From contig NZ_QWDD01000001.1 in the NCBI RefSeq assembly GCF_003722355.1, positions 930,001 to 994,000 on the forward strand: a DNA stretch of 64,000 nt, in the 5' to 3' direction. Under the pieces are notes generated by a model. That model did no database searches. It had not been told where the DNA came from and saw only the letters and a program-made list of their open reading frames with translations. Shown here in pieces: positions 36,149-44,943 of this stretch. Position 1 is the stretch's first letter, and each line of letters opens with the position of its first letter. Source of the DNA: Methylocystis hirsuta. Lineage in GTDB: Bacteria > Pseudomonadota > Alphaproteobacteria > Rhizobiales > Beijerinckiaceae. Position numbers and translations under genes: made by a program.

Positions 36149-38218
36149 ATGGGTCATATGATGCGTGGGAGCGCCGTTGCGGCATTCGCCCGCGACGGAG
36201 AAAAGCCCCCTCCGGAAGTTTTCGAACTCGAGAGACCGAGCGCCGCGTGGGACTGGATGCGCCAGACCGGTCAGGCTCCTCAGGGGGCGGACTGGGTGCG
36301 GCCACAGGTGCTTGAAGCTTGGGCGCGCTGCATCGACGAATATGATCTGCCGCCGGGCTCAGATTTTGGGCCACGAATGGCGATGCATGCGCAGGTTTGC
36401 CGCATTGACCACGCCAAGCAGAGTTTATGCGACGCTTTCGCCGCGGGCCTGCCGCTCATGGTCTACAATCTGCGTCCATTCCTCGATGAAGGGAATGTGA
36501 CGATCCTTCTGGCCGACACACAAGGTCATGTCGTGCACCTACTCGATGCTGGTCTGCGCATCATGTCCGCTGGCCAAAATCTCGCCCGCATCGGCGTTGG
36601 CTGGCACGAGGCCAGCATCGGCAACAATGGCCTGGGAACCGCGTGCCTTCTCGATGAGCCGGCGGCATTCGAGGGCAAGGAGCATTTCTCGCGCGCGTTT
36701 CATCCATTCGCGACCGCGGGATGTCCAATCCTTGGCTCCGACGGCCGCGCCTGCGCGACGATCGGCATGGTGACCGACAGACGAGATACCGCGAAACTGA
36801 TGCTCGGTTTCTTGCGGATCACGTGTCAGCTCCTTGAGGCGCGGCTTTTCGAACGCTTCGCGACCGAGGGCTATCTCTTACGTCTGCGCCATCGCAACGG
36901 CGCCGACACTCTCGCGGAACAGTCGACGCTCATCGACGGCAAGCTTCTCGTTTCGGCCGAAGGCGTCATTGAAGGCGCAAATCGTTCGACCATCGACCTC
37001 CTTGGCGTGGATAGCGTCGCCTCTGTTATTGGCAAGCCGTTCCGCGATGTCCTTGGCGTCGATTTGTTCGATATTGTCGGCGAGAGCGAGGCGGCAGGCG
37101 TCCGCCATTTGACCGTCAGCAAAACCCAGCGGCACATCCGTCTCGAAGCGCTTCGTCTGGATGCCGTCGCTGAGGGGCGTCATGCGCGCGTGAAGATCAA
37201 AGCGGCGGAGCGCGAAGAACCGTGGCGAGATCATGTGTCGGAGGCTGCGCTGCAAAAGGCTTCCGCGGTGCTGCAACGGGATATCTCACTTCTGATCACC
37301 GGTGAATCGGGCGTCGGCAAGGATCATCTGATCCGGCGGCTGCATGCGAGCGGGCCACGAAAGGATCGGCCGCTCGTCGCGATCAATTGTGCGGCCATCC
37401 CGCGGGAACTCATCGAAAGCGAACTCTTCGGCTATGAGGGCGGCAGCTTTACCGGCGCTCGAGCCAAGGGAAAGAAAGGAAAATTTGTCGAGGCCGACGG
37501 CGGCGTGCTGTTTCTCGACGAGATCGGCGACATGGCGCTCGATCTCCAGGCGACTCTGTTGCGTGTTCTCGATTCTTCAGAGGTGGTTCCAATTGGCTCT
37601 CACCGGCCGATCAAAGTCGACGTGCGCGTCGTTGCGGCGACCAACTGTCAGCTGCGGGAAATGGTCAAGGACGGAAAATTTCGCCGCGACCTTTATTACC
37701 GGCTCAACGGAGTGCAAATCTGGCTGCCGCCGCTACGCGAGCGCCCGGACCGCCTCCAGCTTCTCGATCATCTGCTTGCATGCGAACAGGAAGGGCAAGG
37801 CGACCGTAAGCGTTTATGCGACGAGGTGCGCGCCTTGTTTTTTCGTCATCCATGGCCCGGCAATATTCGTGAGGCGCGTAACGTCATACGGTCTTCGCTG
37901 GCGGTTGCGCGTGACGGCGTTATCCGTTTTGAGGATCTGCCGCATGATTTTGTCGAGGAGGACGAGACGGAGGCTTCCGATAAATTTGCTGATATGCGCG
38001 CGTCTGTCGCGCCAGCCAACTGGCCGACAGCTGTCCGTAAAACGGCTCTTTCCGACTGGGAGGAGCAGGCTGTGCGCGCGGCGTTGACGGAGTGCGAAGG
38101 CAATATCGCCAAGGCGGCGCGTCGCCTCGGGATCACGCGCGCAACGCTCTATCACAAAATGGATCGCTACGGCATGCGCAGCGCACGCCGCATCGCCGCC
38201 CCCGAGGCAAGCAGATGA
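36149..38218 (+). CDS. mmoR: MmoR, sigma-54-dependent activator of the sMMO operon
   Basis: A 689-residue enhancer-binding protein. About residues 70-240 form a GAF-like sensor region (WHEASIGNNGLGTACLLDEP). The AAA+ domain follows: Walker A GESGVGKD near residue 384, a loop reading GSFTGA near residue 432 where the sigma-54-contact motif is normally GAFTGA, and Walker B GGVLFLDEIGDM. The C-terminal Fis-type helix-turn-helix is NIAKAARRLGITRATLYHKM. Position upstream of mmoG and mmoX identifies it as MmoR, required for sMMO expression. ATGs at 36149, 36158 and 36161 are all possible starts. Confidence 0.9.
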   Translation: MGHMMRGSAVAAFARDGEKPPPEVFELERPSAAWDWMRQTGQAPQGADWVRPQVLEAWARCIDEYDLPPGSDFGPRMAMHAQVCRIDHAKQSLCDAFAAGLPLMVYNLRPFLDEGNVTILLADTQGHVVHLLDAGLRIMSAGQNLARIGVGWHEASIGNNGLGTACLLDEPAAFEGKEHFSRAFHPFATAGCPILGSDGRACATIGMVTDRRDTAKLMLGFLRITCQLLEARLFERFATEGYLLRLRHRNGADTLAEQSTLIDGKLLVSAEGVIEGANRSTIDLLGVDSVASVIGKPFRDVLGVDLFDIVGESEAAGVRHLTVSKTQRHIRLEALRLDAVAEGRHARVKIKAAEREEPWRDHVSEAALQKASAVLQRDISLLITGESGVGKDHLIRRLHASGPRKDRPLVAINCAAIPRELIESELFGYEGGSFTGARAKGKKGKFVEADGGVLFLDEIGDMALDLQATLLRVLDSSEVVPIGSHRPIKVDVRVVAATNCQLREMVKDGKFRRDLYYRLNGVQIWLPPLRERPDRLQLLDHLLACEQEGQGDRKRLCDEVRALFFRHPWPGNIREARNVIRSSLAVARDGVIRFEDLPHDFVEEDETEASDKFADMRASVAPANWPTAVRKTALSDWEEQAVRAALTECEGNIAKAARRLGITRATLYHKMDRYGMRSARRIAAPEASR

Positions 38219-38547
38219 ATTCCGACGATCGTGAATTCATTGAGGAGGCGGCAAAGCGTCTCGACGCCACGCTCGAACAACTCCAGGCCGAAGAGATACG
38301 CCTCCGCGGGATCGTTGGAGATGCGCGCGCTAACGAGCTTCGCGCCTTCTGGCTCAACGAGTTTGACGACGTCGACATGGAGGAAATCCGCCGTGGGCTG
38401 GATTTCGACGACCGCTCGCTCTTGTGGGTCTGGAATCGCCTGCATCGGAATCGCGATCGTCGCGCGCGCGCAGGCAGAAGCGCCATGATCATGAATGCCG
38501 GACGCGACGATCTCGACGCAACGCCGCCGAAAAAGAAAACTGAATAG
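38215..38547 (+). CDS. Small hypothetical protein between mmoR and mmoG, 110 aa
   Basis: The ATG overlaps the mmoR stop codon (ATGA), so translation is coupled. The product starts with an acidic helical segment (EFIEEAAKRLDATLEQLQAEEIRLRG) and ends in a basic tail (RRARAGRSAMIM, PPKKKTE). No known domain, cysteine motif or membrane segment is visible. It lies 36 bp before mmoG. Its placement between activator and chaperonin suggests a part in sMMO regulation or MmoR folding, which is inference. Confidence 0.7.
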   Translation: MNSDDREFIEEAAKRLDATLEQLQAEEIRLRGIVGDARANELRAFWLNEFDDVDMEEIRRGLDFDDRSLLWVWNRLHRNRDRRARAGRSAMIMNAGRDDLDATPPKKKTE

Positions 38548-38583
38548 CTGAAAAACAACAGAACAAGGCAAGGCAGGAAACCC

Positions 38584-40266
38584 ATGGCTAAGGACATTCA
38601 ATTCGGCGATGGAGTCCGCCGGGACATTCTCGTCGGCGTCCGTACGCTCGCCGACTCTGTCGGCGTCACGCTCGGGCCACGTGGACGAAACGTCATCATC
38701 GAGCACCGCGCTCATGGACTGCCGCCGGTCGCAACGAAGGACGGGGTCACCGTCGCACAAGCCATCGAACTGCCGGGAAGACGCGAAAGTATCGGCGTGT
38801 CGATGGTTCGCGCCATGGCGACGACGGTCTCGCGAGAGGCCGGTGACGGCACGACGACCGCGGTCGTTTTGGCGCGCCGCATCGCCGAGGACACCCGTAA
38901 GGCGCTCGCGTCGGGAATGAACCCGCGCGAATTGACCATCGGGATCGAACGCGCGATGAAGGCTGTCGACGAGGAACTCGTTCGTCAGGCAAGGCCCTGT
39001 ACGGAGCGGACCAGGCTTTCGCATGTCGCGACCATCGCGTCGGGGGGCGAGGAAGATATTGGCGAGATCGTCGCCGACGCGCTTGACCAGGCCGGCGCGG
39101 GCGGCGTGATCTCGGCCGAACTCGGCGAAGGCGTCTGCGACGAAATCGAATGCGTCGACGGCATGCGCTGGGAGCAGGGCTATCGGTCGCCCTATTTCAT
39201 GACCGACAGCAAGCGGCAGCTGGCGGAATTGCAAGACGCCTATGTGCTGATCTACGACCGGGTGATCAACGATTTTTCCGAGCTCATCCCGACGCTGGAA
39301 ATCGTGCGTGAAACTGGCGGCAGTCTCCTCGTCGTCGCAGAGAATTTCGAGGACTCCGCGCTCCCCGGTCTACTGCTCAACCATATTCGCAAAAACCTGC
39401 TTTCCATTGCGGTCAAGGGGCCAGGCTTCGGCGACAGTCGCTACGACTATCTGCTCGATCTTGCGGCGTTGACCGGCGCGCGGCCGATCATGGAGTCCTT
39501 TGGCGAAGATCTCAGCAGCGTGACGCGGACGCATCTCGGCAAAGCGCGTCGTGTCGTCGCGAGCGAGGACGCGACGATCGTCATCGGCGCGGGCGGCGAT
39601 CCGGAAGCAATCGCGGACCGTCTGGCGCGCGCGCGGCGAGAACTCGACTGGATCGTCAATGGAGATCGGTCCCAAGGCTCGCCTTCGGGAAAGCGCCGCG
39701 AGGTCGAAAAGCTCGAAGGGCGCATCAGCGCGCTCACCGGCAAGATGATGACGATTAAGGTTGGCGGATATTCGGACGTGCTCATCAAGGAGCGCCTTCA
39801 ACGCGTCGACAATGCGCTCAATTCGGCGCGTATGGCGCGCGAGCAGGGCGTCGTCGCAGGAGGCGGCGTCGCGCTCTACCGGGCGCGGCGCGCGCTCGAA
39901 CATTTGACAGGAGAGGGTCTCGACCAAAACCATGGCGTTGCGATCGTTCGCGATGCGCTTGACGAACCGTTGCGCCGGATCGCCGCCAATGCGGGGCTAG
40001 ACGCCAACGAACTTCTGTTCGAACTGCGCCGCGGCGACAGCGATTTCTTCGGCTTCGACGTGCGTAGAGGGCAATGGGGCGATATGTACGAGATGGGCGT
40101 CATCGATCCTGTTGGGGTTACGCGTCTTGCCTTGCGTAATGCGGTCGGGACGGCGACCTCCTTAATGATGGTGGAATGCGCGGTCACGATTCTTCCGCCA
40201 GACGATCCGACATTCGGCTTTAGCGGCGGAGCGGCGGCGGCGACGCGAGAAGATCCGCGTTGCTGA
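38584..40266 (+). CDS. mmoG: MmoG, GroEL-like chaperonin of the sMMO locus
   Basis: A 560-residue group I chaperonin homologue. It retains VTLGPRGRNVI, KDGVTVAQAIEL, the ATPase motif GDGTTTAVVLA (Asp kept) and EQGVVAGGGVALYRA. It diverges from housekeeping GroEL in the apical domain and lacks the C-terminal GGM repeat, ending instead in REDPRC. In Methylosinus MmoG is needed with MmoR for sMMO gene expression. A GGCAGGAAA stretch precedes the ATG, and a hairpin follows the gene. Confidence 0.93.
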   Translation: MAKDIQFGDGVRRDILVGVRTLADSVGVTLGPRGRNVIIEHRAHGLPPVATKDGVTVAQAIELPGRRESIGVSMVRAMATTVSREAGDGTTTAVVLARRIAEDTRKALASGMNPRELTIGIERAMKAVDEELVRQARPCTERTRLSHVATIASGGEEDIGEIVADALDQAGAGGVISAELGEGVCDEIECVDGMRWEQGYRSPYFMTDSKRQLAELQDAYVLIYDRVINDFSELIPTLEIVRETGGSLLVVAENFEDSALPGLLLNHIRKNLLSIAVKGPGFGDSRYDYLLDLAALTGARPIMESFGEDLSSVTRTHLGKARRVVASEDATIVIGAGGDPEAIADRLARARRELDWIVNGDRSQGSPSGKRREVEKLEGRISALTGKMMTIKVGGYSDVLIKERLQRVDNALNSARMAREQGVVAGGGVALYRARRALEHLTGEGLDQNHGVAIVRDALDEPLRRIAANAGLDANELLFELRRGDSDFFGFDVRRGQWGDMYEMGVIDPVGVTRLALRNAVGTATSLMMVECAVTILPPDDPTFGFSGGAAAATREDPRC

Positions 40267-40293
40267 CGACCAATCGCCTAACGGAAGCATCAA

Positions 40294-40318
40294 GGCGGCG
40301 TATCGTGGATGCGCCGCC
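40294..40318 (+). terminator. Stem-loop after mmoG
   Basis: GGCGGCG and CGCCGCC (7-bp stem, 11-nt loop) lie 27 bp after the mmoG stop. No T-run follows, so it may be a weak or Rho-assisted terminator separating mmoR-mmoG from mmoX. The rest of 40267-40661 holds the mmoX promoter and a leader; no gene is seen. Confidence 0.5.
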
Positions 40319-40472
40319 TCTGCATTTGGTCCTCGTCGCGAAGGCTGCGTCGTCCGATGCGTATAGATTTCGAACGCCTGTATAAATGTTTTACTTGCGC
40401 ATGCATTTCGACATCGTGCGCGTCGTATCGAGAATCCGTTAAAAACCAATGCATTCTAGTAATTGAATCCGT

Positions 40473-40488
40473 TGGCATACGCTTTGCG
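40473..40488 (+). promoter_or_regulatory. Sigma-54 promoter of mmoX
   Basis: TGGCAT-N5-TTGCG matches the -24/-12 consensus (TGGCAC-N5-TTGCA) with exact spacing. It predicts transcription from about 40500 and a leader of about 160 nt before the mmoX ATG. It fits the known sigma-54 control of sMMO in Methylosinus and the MmoR activator upstream. Upstream AT-rich DNA (40370-40460) is where MmoR sites would be expected; no convincing repeat was found. Confidence 0.82.
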
Positions 40489-40661
40489 ATTAAGTAAGTA
40501 ACGTCGTTCCTTGAAATCATCATCTTGGCGCGGCGTAGGGTCGTTCGGTCTTTTGCGGCCTCGCAAGACTCCGGCGCCGAAGGGGCTCAGTCATCGCATT
40601 CGTCACACACGGACGGGATGTTGGGCCCGAAAACATTCGAAGAAATCTTTGAGGAGGAAGC

Positions 40662-42245
40662 ATGGCTATCAGTCTCGCGACAAAAGCGGCGACCGACGCG
40701 CTAAAAGTCAATCGCGCGCCGGTGGGAGTCGAGCCGCAGGAGGTCCACAAGTGGCTGCAAAGCTTCAATTGGGACTTCAAGAACAACCGCACCAAATACG
40801 CCACCAAGTATCACATGGCGAACCAGACCAAGGAGCAGTTCAAGGTCATCGCCAAGGAATACGCGCGTATGGAAGCGGCGAAGGACGAACGCCAGTTCGG
40901 CACGCTGCTCGACGGTCTCACGCGTCTTGGCGCGGGCAACCGTGTGCATCCACGTTGGGGCGAGACCATGAAGGTCATCTCCAACTTCCTCGAGGTCGGC
41001 GAATACAACGCGATTGCCGCTTCGGCGATGTTGTGGGATTCCGCGACGGCGGCCGAGCAGAAGAACGGCTATCTCGCGCAGGTGCTCGACGAAATTCGTC
41101 ATACGCATCAGTGCGCCTTCATCAACCACTATTATTCGAAGCATTATCACGATCCGGCTGGCCACAATGACGCGCGTCGCACCCGCGCCATCGGGCCGCT
41201 CTGGAAGGGCATGAAGCGCGTCTTCGCGGACGGCTTTATTTCCGGCGACGCGGTCGAATGCTCAGTCAACCTGCAGCTTGTCGGCGAGGCCTGCTTCACC
41301 AACCCGCTGATCGTCGCGGTCACGGAGTGGGCGTCGGCCAATGGCGACGAGATCACGCCGACCGTGTTCCTCTCGGTCGAGACGGACGAGCTTCGTCACA
41401 TGGCGAACGGCTATCAGACGGTGGTCTCGATCGCCAATGATCCGGCGGCGGCGAAATATCTGAACACCGATCTGAACAACGCCTTCTGGACGCAGCAGAA
41501 ATACTTCACGCCAGCGCTTGGCTATCTCTTCGAGTACGGCTCGAAGTTCAAGGTCGAGCCGTGGGTGAAGACCTGGAACCGTTGGGTCTACGAGGATTGG
41601 GGTGGAATCTGGATTGGTCGTCTTGGCAAGTATGGCGTGGAGAGCCCGCGCTCGTTGCGCGACGCCAAGGTCGACGCCTATTGGGCGCACCACGATCTTG
41701 CGCTTGCGGCTTACGCGCTGTGGCCGCTCGGCTTCTCGCGTCTGTCGCTGCCGGACGAAGAGGATCAGGCGTGGTTCGAGGCCAACTATCCCGGTTGGGC
41801 CGATCACTACGGCAAGATCTACAACGAGTGGAAGAAGCTTGGCTACGAAGATCCCAAGAGCGGGTTCATTCCATACGCCTGGCTGGTCCAGAACGATCAC
41901 GAGGTCTACATCGACCGCGTTTCGCAGGTGCCGTTCATTCCGTCCCTCGCCAAGGGCTCAGGCTCGCTGCGCGTTCACGAGTTCAACGGCCAGAAGCACT
42001 CGCTCACGGATGAGTGGGGCGAGCGCATGTGGCTCACCGAGCCGGAGCGCTACGAATGCCACTCAATCTTCGAGCAGTACGAAGGTCGCGAGCTGTCGGA
42101 AGTGATCGCCGAAGGTCATGGCGTCCGCTCGGACGGCAAGACGCTGATCGCCCAGCCGCATGTGCGTGGCGACAATCTCTGGACGCTCGAGGACATCAAG
42201 CGCGCCGGCTGCGTCTTCCACGACCCGCTCGCGAAGTTCAACTGA
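40662..42245 (+). CDS. mmoX: Soluble methane monooxygenase hydroxylase, alpha subunit
   Basis: A 527-residue subunit carrying the carboxylate-bridged di-iron site that oxidises methane to methanol. Ligands fall at the standard numbering: Glu114 (FLEVGEYNAI), Glu144 and His147 (DEIRHTHQ), Glu209 (LQLVGEACF), Glu243 and His246 (ETDELRHMAN). Cys151 of the active site is also present. A strong ribosome site GAGGAGG precedes ATG 40662. First gene after the sigma-54 promoter. Full length and no lesion. Confidence 0.98.
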   Translation: MAISLATKAATDALKVNRAPVGVEPQEVHKWLQSFNWDFKNNRTKYATKYHMANQTKEQFKVIAKEYARMEAAKDERQFGTLLDGLTRLGAGNRVHPRWGETMKVISNFLEVGEYNAIAASAMLWDSATAAEQKNGYLAQVLDEIRHTHQCAFINHYYSKHYHDPAGHNDARRTRAIGPLWKGMKRVFADGFISGDAVECSVNLQLVGEACFTNPLIVAVTEWASANGDEITPTVFLSVETDELRHMANGYQTVVSIANDPAAAKYLNTDLNNAFWTQQKYFTPALGYLFEYGSKFKVEPWVKTWNRWVYEDWGGIWIGRLGKYGVESPRSLRDAKVDAYWAHHDLALAAYALWPLGFSRLSLPDEEDQAWFEANYPGWADHYGKIYNEWKKLGYEDPKSGFIPYAWLVQNDHEVYIDRVSQVPFIPSLAKGSGSLRVHEFNGQKHSLTDEWGERMWLTEPERYECHSIFEQYEGRELSEVIAEGHGVRSDGKTLIAQPHVRGDNLWTLEDIKRAGCVFHDPLAKFN

Positions 42246-42273
42246 TCTCTCCAAGTGTAACTCCCAAATTGTA

Positions 42274-42297
42274 CGCCGGACGCATCTGCGCCCGGCG
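42274..42297 (+). other. Stem-loop between mmoX and mmoY
   Basis: CGCCGG-A-CGC / GCG-C-CCGGCG with a 4-nt loop forms a strong RNA hairpin 28 nt after the mmoX stop and about 40 nt before mmoY. No U-tract. It could stabilise an mmoX mRNA segment or cause partial termination, adjusting subunit output. Confidence 0.65.
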
Positions 42298-42335
42298 AAC
42301 CAATCACGAATCACTAAAATCCGAGGAAATATGAG

Positions 42336-43523
42336 ATGTCTCAACCGCAAAGCTCGGCCGTCACCAAGCGCGGCCTGATTGATCCCGAACGCGCCGCGAT
42401 CATTCTCAAGGCGATCCCCGACCATCCGCTCGATACGCAGCGCAAATATCACTACTTCATTCAGCCACGCTGGAAGCGCCTGTGTGAATACGAGCAGCTC
42501 TCCGTCTATGCGCAGCCCAATCCGGACTGGATCGCCGGCGGCCTCGACTGGGGCGACTGGACGCAGAAATTCCACGGCGGCCGTCCGTCATGGGGCAATG
42601 AAAGCACGGAGCTCCGCACCACCGACTGGTATCGCCATCGCGATCCGGCGCGCCGCTGGCATGCGCCCTATGTGAAGGACAAGTCGGAAGAAGCGCGCTA
42701 TACGCAGCGCTTTCTCGCGGCCTATTCCGCCGAAGGCTCGATCCGCACGATCGACCCCTACTGGCGCGATGAGATCCTCAACAAATATTACGGCGCGCTG
42801 CTCTACAATGAATACGGGTTGTTCAACTCGCATTCATCGGTTGGCCGGGATTGTCTCTCGGACACCATTCGTCAGTCGGCGACCTTCGCCGGTCTCGACA
42901 AGGTCGACAATGCGCAGATGATCCAGATGGAGCGTCTGTTCATCGCCAAGCTCGTTCCCGGCTTCGACGCATCGACCGACATACCGAAGAAAATCTGGAC
43001 GACCGATCCGATCTATGCAGGCGCTCGCGCGGCGGTTGAAGAGATCTGGCAGGGCATTCAGGACTGGAATGAGATCCTGTGGGCCGGCCATTGCGTCTAT
43101 GACGCGCTGTTCGGTCAATTCGTGCGTCGCGAATTCTTCCAGCGGCTCGCGACGGTTTATGGCGACACGCTGACGCCGTTCTTCACGGCGCAGTCGCAGA
43201 CCTATTTCCAGATCACACGCGGCGCGATGGAGGATCTCTTCGTTTATTGTCTCGCCAATGATCCGGAATTTGGCGCGCATAATCGCACCTACCTTCACGC
43301 CTGGACCGATCAGTATCTCGACAAGTCGGTCGTGGCGCTCAGGGACTTCGTCGGTCTCTACGCCAAGGTCGAGAACGTCGCCGGCGCGACGGATCGCGCT
43401 GGCGTGTCGGAAGCGCTGCATCGCGTCTTCGGCGACTGGAACGCCGATTACGCCGAAAAGATTGGCTACAAGGTCAATATCGACCAGAGGGTCGACGCTG
43501 TGCTGGCTGGCCTCAAGAAGTAA
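42336..43523 (+). CDS. mmoY: Soluble methane monooxygenase hydroxylase, beta subunit
   Basis: A 395-residue subunit, homologous in fold to MmoX but without the iron ligands. Characteristic segments are YFIQPRWKRLCEYEQLSVYA and DCLSDTIRQSATFAGLDKVDNAQ. It pairs with MmoX and MmoZ in the (alpha beta gamma)2 hydroxylase. Starts 90 bp after mmoX. Length is as in other methanotrophs. Confidence 0.97.
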   Translation: MSQPQSSAVTKRGLIDPERAAIILKAIPDHPLDTQRKYHYFIQPRWKRLCEYEQLSVYAQPNPDWIAGGLDWGDWTQKFHGGRPSWGNESTELRTTDWYRHRDPARRWHAPYVKDKSEEARYTQRFLAAYSAEGSIRTIDPYWRDEILNKYYGALLYNEYGLFNSHSSVGRDCLSDTIRQSATFAGLDKVDNAQMIQMERLFIAKLVPGFDASTDIPKKIWTTDPIYAGARAAVEEIWQGIQDWNEILWAGHCVYDALFGQFVRREFFQRLATVYGDTLTPFFTAQSQTYFQITRGAMEDLFVYCLANDPEFGAHNRTYLHAWTDQYLDKSVVALRDFVGLYAKVENVAGATDRAGVSEALHRVFGDWNADYAEKIGYKVNIDQRVDAVLAGLKK

Positions 43524-43535
43524 GGAAACGTCGAA

Positions 43536-43952
43536 ATGACAACCTCCCATAACGCTTACAATGCCGGCATCATGCAGAAATCCGGCAAGGCCTTCGCCGA
43601 CGAGTTTTTCGCCGAAGAAAATCAGGTCGTGCATGAGTCCAACGCCGTGGTGCTCGTTCTCATGAAGAGCGATGAAATCGACGCGATCGTCGAGGACATC
43701 ATCCTCAAGGACGGCAAGGCCAAGAATCCGACGATCGTCGTCGAGGACAAGGCCGGCTTCTGGTGGATCAAGGCCGATGGCGCGATCGAGATCGACGCGG
43801 CTGAAGCCTCTGATCTGCTGGGCAAGACGTTCTCGGTTTACGACCTTCTCGTGAATGTGTCGTCGACCGTGGGGCGGGCCTATACGCTCGGCTCGAAATT
43901 CACCATCACCTCGGAACTCATGGGCCTCGATCGCGCCCTCACCGACATCTGA
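43536..43952 (+). CDS. mmoB: sMMO regulatory (coupling) protein B
   Basis: A 138-residue cofactorless effector. It has the flexible N-terminal tail (SHNAYNAGIMQKSGKAFADE) and the core VLVLMKSDEIDAIVEDIILK, then GFWWIKADGAIEIDAAEASDLLG. It binds the hydroxylase, controls access of O2 and methane to the di-iron site and competes with the reductase. It starts 12 bp after mmoY. Confidence 0.97.
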   Translation: MTTSHNAYNAGIMQKSGKAFADEFFAEENQVVHESNAVVLVLMKSDEIDAIVEDIILKDGKAKNPTIVVEDKAGFWWIKADGAIEIDAAEASDLLGKTFSVYDLLVNVSSTVGRAYTLGSKFTITSELMGLDRALTDI

Positions 43953-43981
43953 TCGTCGGCTGAACGATAAGGAATGCACCA

Positions 43982-44497
43982 ATGGGGAAGAAAGAACCCA
44001 TCCATGACAACGCCACGCGCGCGACTTGGGAAGACAAGATCTCCAAGCTGACGAGCGTCGATGCGGCGACGAAGTTCATTCAGGATTTCCGTCTCGCCTA
44101 TTCGTCGCCCTGGCGCAAGAGCTACGCCCTCGACACCGACTATCAATACATCGAACGCAAAATCGAGGAAAAGCTCTCGCAGCTCAAAGTCGGCCACCTG
44201 CCCGTCAGCGCGCTGATGACGAAAACGTCGGCCGGCGAGGACGCCGCCGCCGTCGAGGCGACCTGGATCGGCAAGATGAAGGCGGCGAAGAACAAGTATG
44301 ACGCCGAGCGCATCCATGTCGAATTCCGGCAGCTCTACAAGCCGCCGGTGATGCCGGTGAATGTCTTCCTGCGCACTGACGCGGCGCTCGGCGCTTTGCT
44401 CATGGAAATGCGCAACACCGACTACTACGCGACGCCGCTGGCAGGCTTGCGCAAAGAGCGCGGCGTGAAAGTCCTGTATCTGCAGAAGGCGTCCTGA
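43982..44497 (+). CDS. mmoZ: Soluble methane monooxygenase hydroxylase, gamma subunit
   Basis: A 171-residue helical subunit that stabilises the hydroxylase. It shows [20 protein letters not shown] and [23 protein letters not shown], typical of MmoZ. It lies 29 bp after mmoB and is followed by a strong stem-loop. Confidence 0.97.
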   Translation: MGKKEPIHDNATRATWEDKISKLTSVDAATKFIQDFRLAYSSPWRKSYALDTDYQYIERKIEEKLSQLKVGHLPVSALMTKTSAGEDAAAVEATWIGKMKAAKNKYDAERIHVEFRQLYKPPVMPVNVFLRTDAALGALLMEMRNTDYYATPLAGLRKERGVKVLYLQKAS

Positions 44498-44523
44498 TCG
44501 CATCGTCGATCGATGGATATTGA

Positions 44524-44549
44524 GGGCTCGGGCGGAAGCGCCCGGGCTC
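44524..44549 (+). other. Stem-loop between mmoZ and mmoD
   Basis: An 11-bp stem (GGGCTCGGGCG with CGCCCGGGCTC, two G-U pairs) is closed by a GAAG tetraloop, 26 nt after mmoZ and 27 nt before mmoD. No U-run follows, so partial termination or 3'-end protection of the hydroxylase mRNA is more likely than full termination. Confidence 0.7.
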
Positions 44550-44576
44550 CTATCCATGGCTGCACTGGAGGCGCGA

Positions 44577-44942
44577 ATGTTTAGCTTGGAATTTGAAGCT
44601 CGCGGCGAGGGTCGCGATCCGGCTGCGGACCCGAACGCGATGCTGCTTCATGCATCGACGCGCTATGCCGCGTATGGCCGTGATCTCGAATATATGTGGC
44701 ACTGGGAAATCCTGCGTGACGACGAGTTCGTGCAGGAAGGATGTTCATTGTCGGAGCGCTCCGCGCGCGAAGCCGTGGCGCTCGTCGTCCGATTTTTCGA
44801 GCGTCAAGATTGCGCGAGCGCATCCGGCGTCAACGTAGACGGAATCCGGAACTTGCTCAGAGACGCTGGTCTCGGCGCGCCCGAAGTCGTGCGCGGCGCC
44901 GAATCCGTGCAGCGAGGCAAAGATAATCCTCAGGGCGACTGA
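44577..44942 (+). CDS. mmoD: MmoD, sMMO component D (regulatory/assembly protein)
   Basis: A 121-residue protein recognised by its place between mmoZ and mmoC and by MFSLEFEARGEG, MLLHASTRYAAYGRDLEYMW and WEILRDDEFVQEG. MmoD is linked to hydroxylase assembly and to the copper switch between the two methane monooxygenases. ATG 44577, preceded by GGAGG, is chosen; the frame is open from 44520 through the hairpin. It ends 1 bp before mmoC. Confidence 0.92.
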   Translation: MFSLEFEARGEGRDPAADPNAMLLHASTRYAAYGRDLEYMWHWEILRDDEFVQEGCSLSERSAREAVALVVRFFERQDCASASGVNVDGIRNLLRDAGLGAPEVVRGAESVQRGKDNPQGD

Positions 44943-44943
44943 A

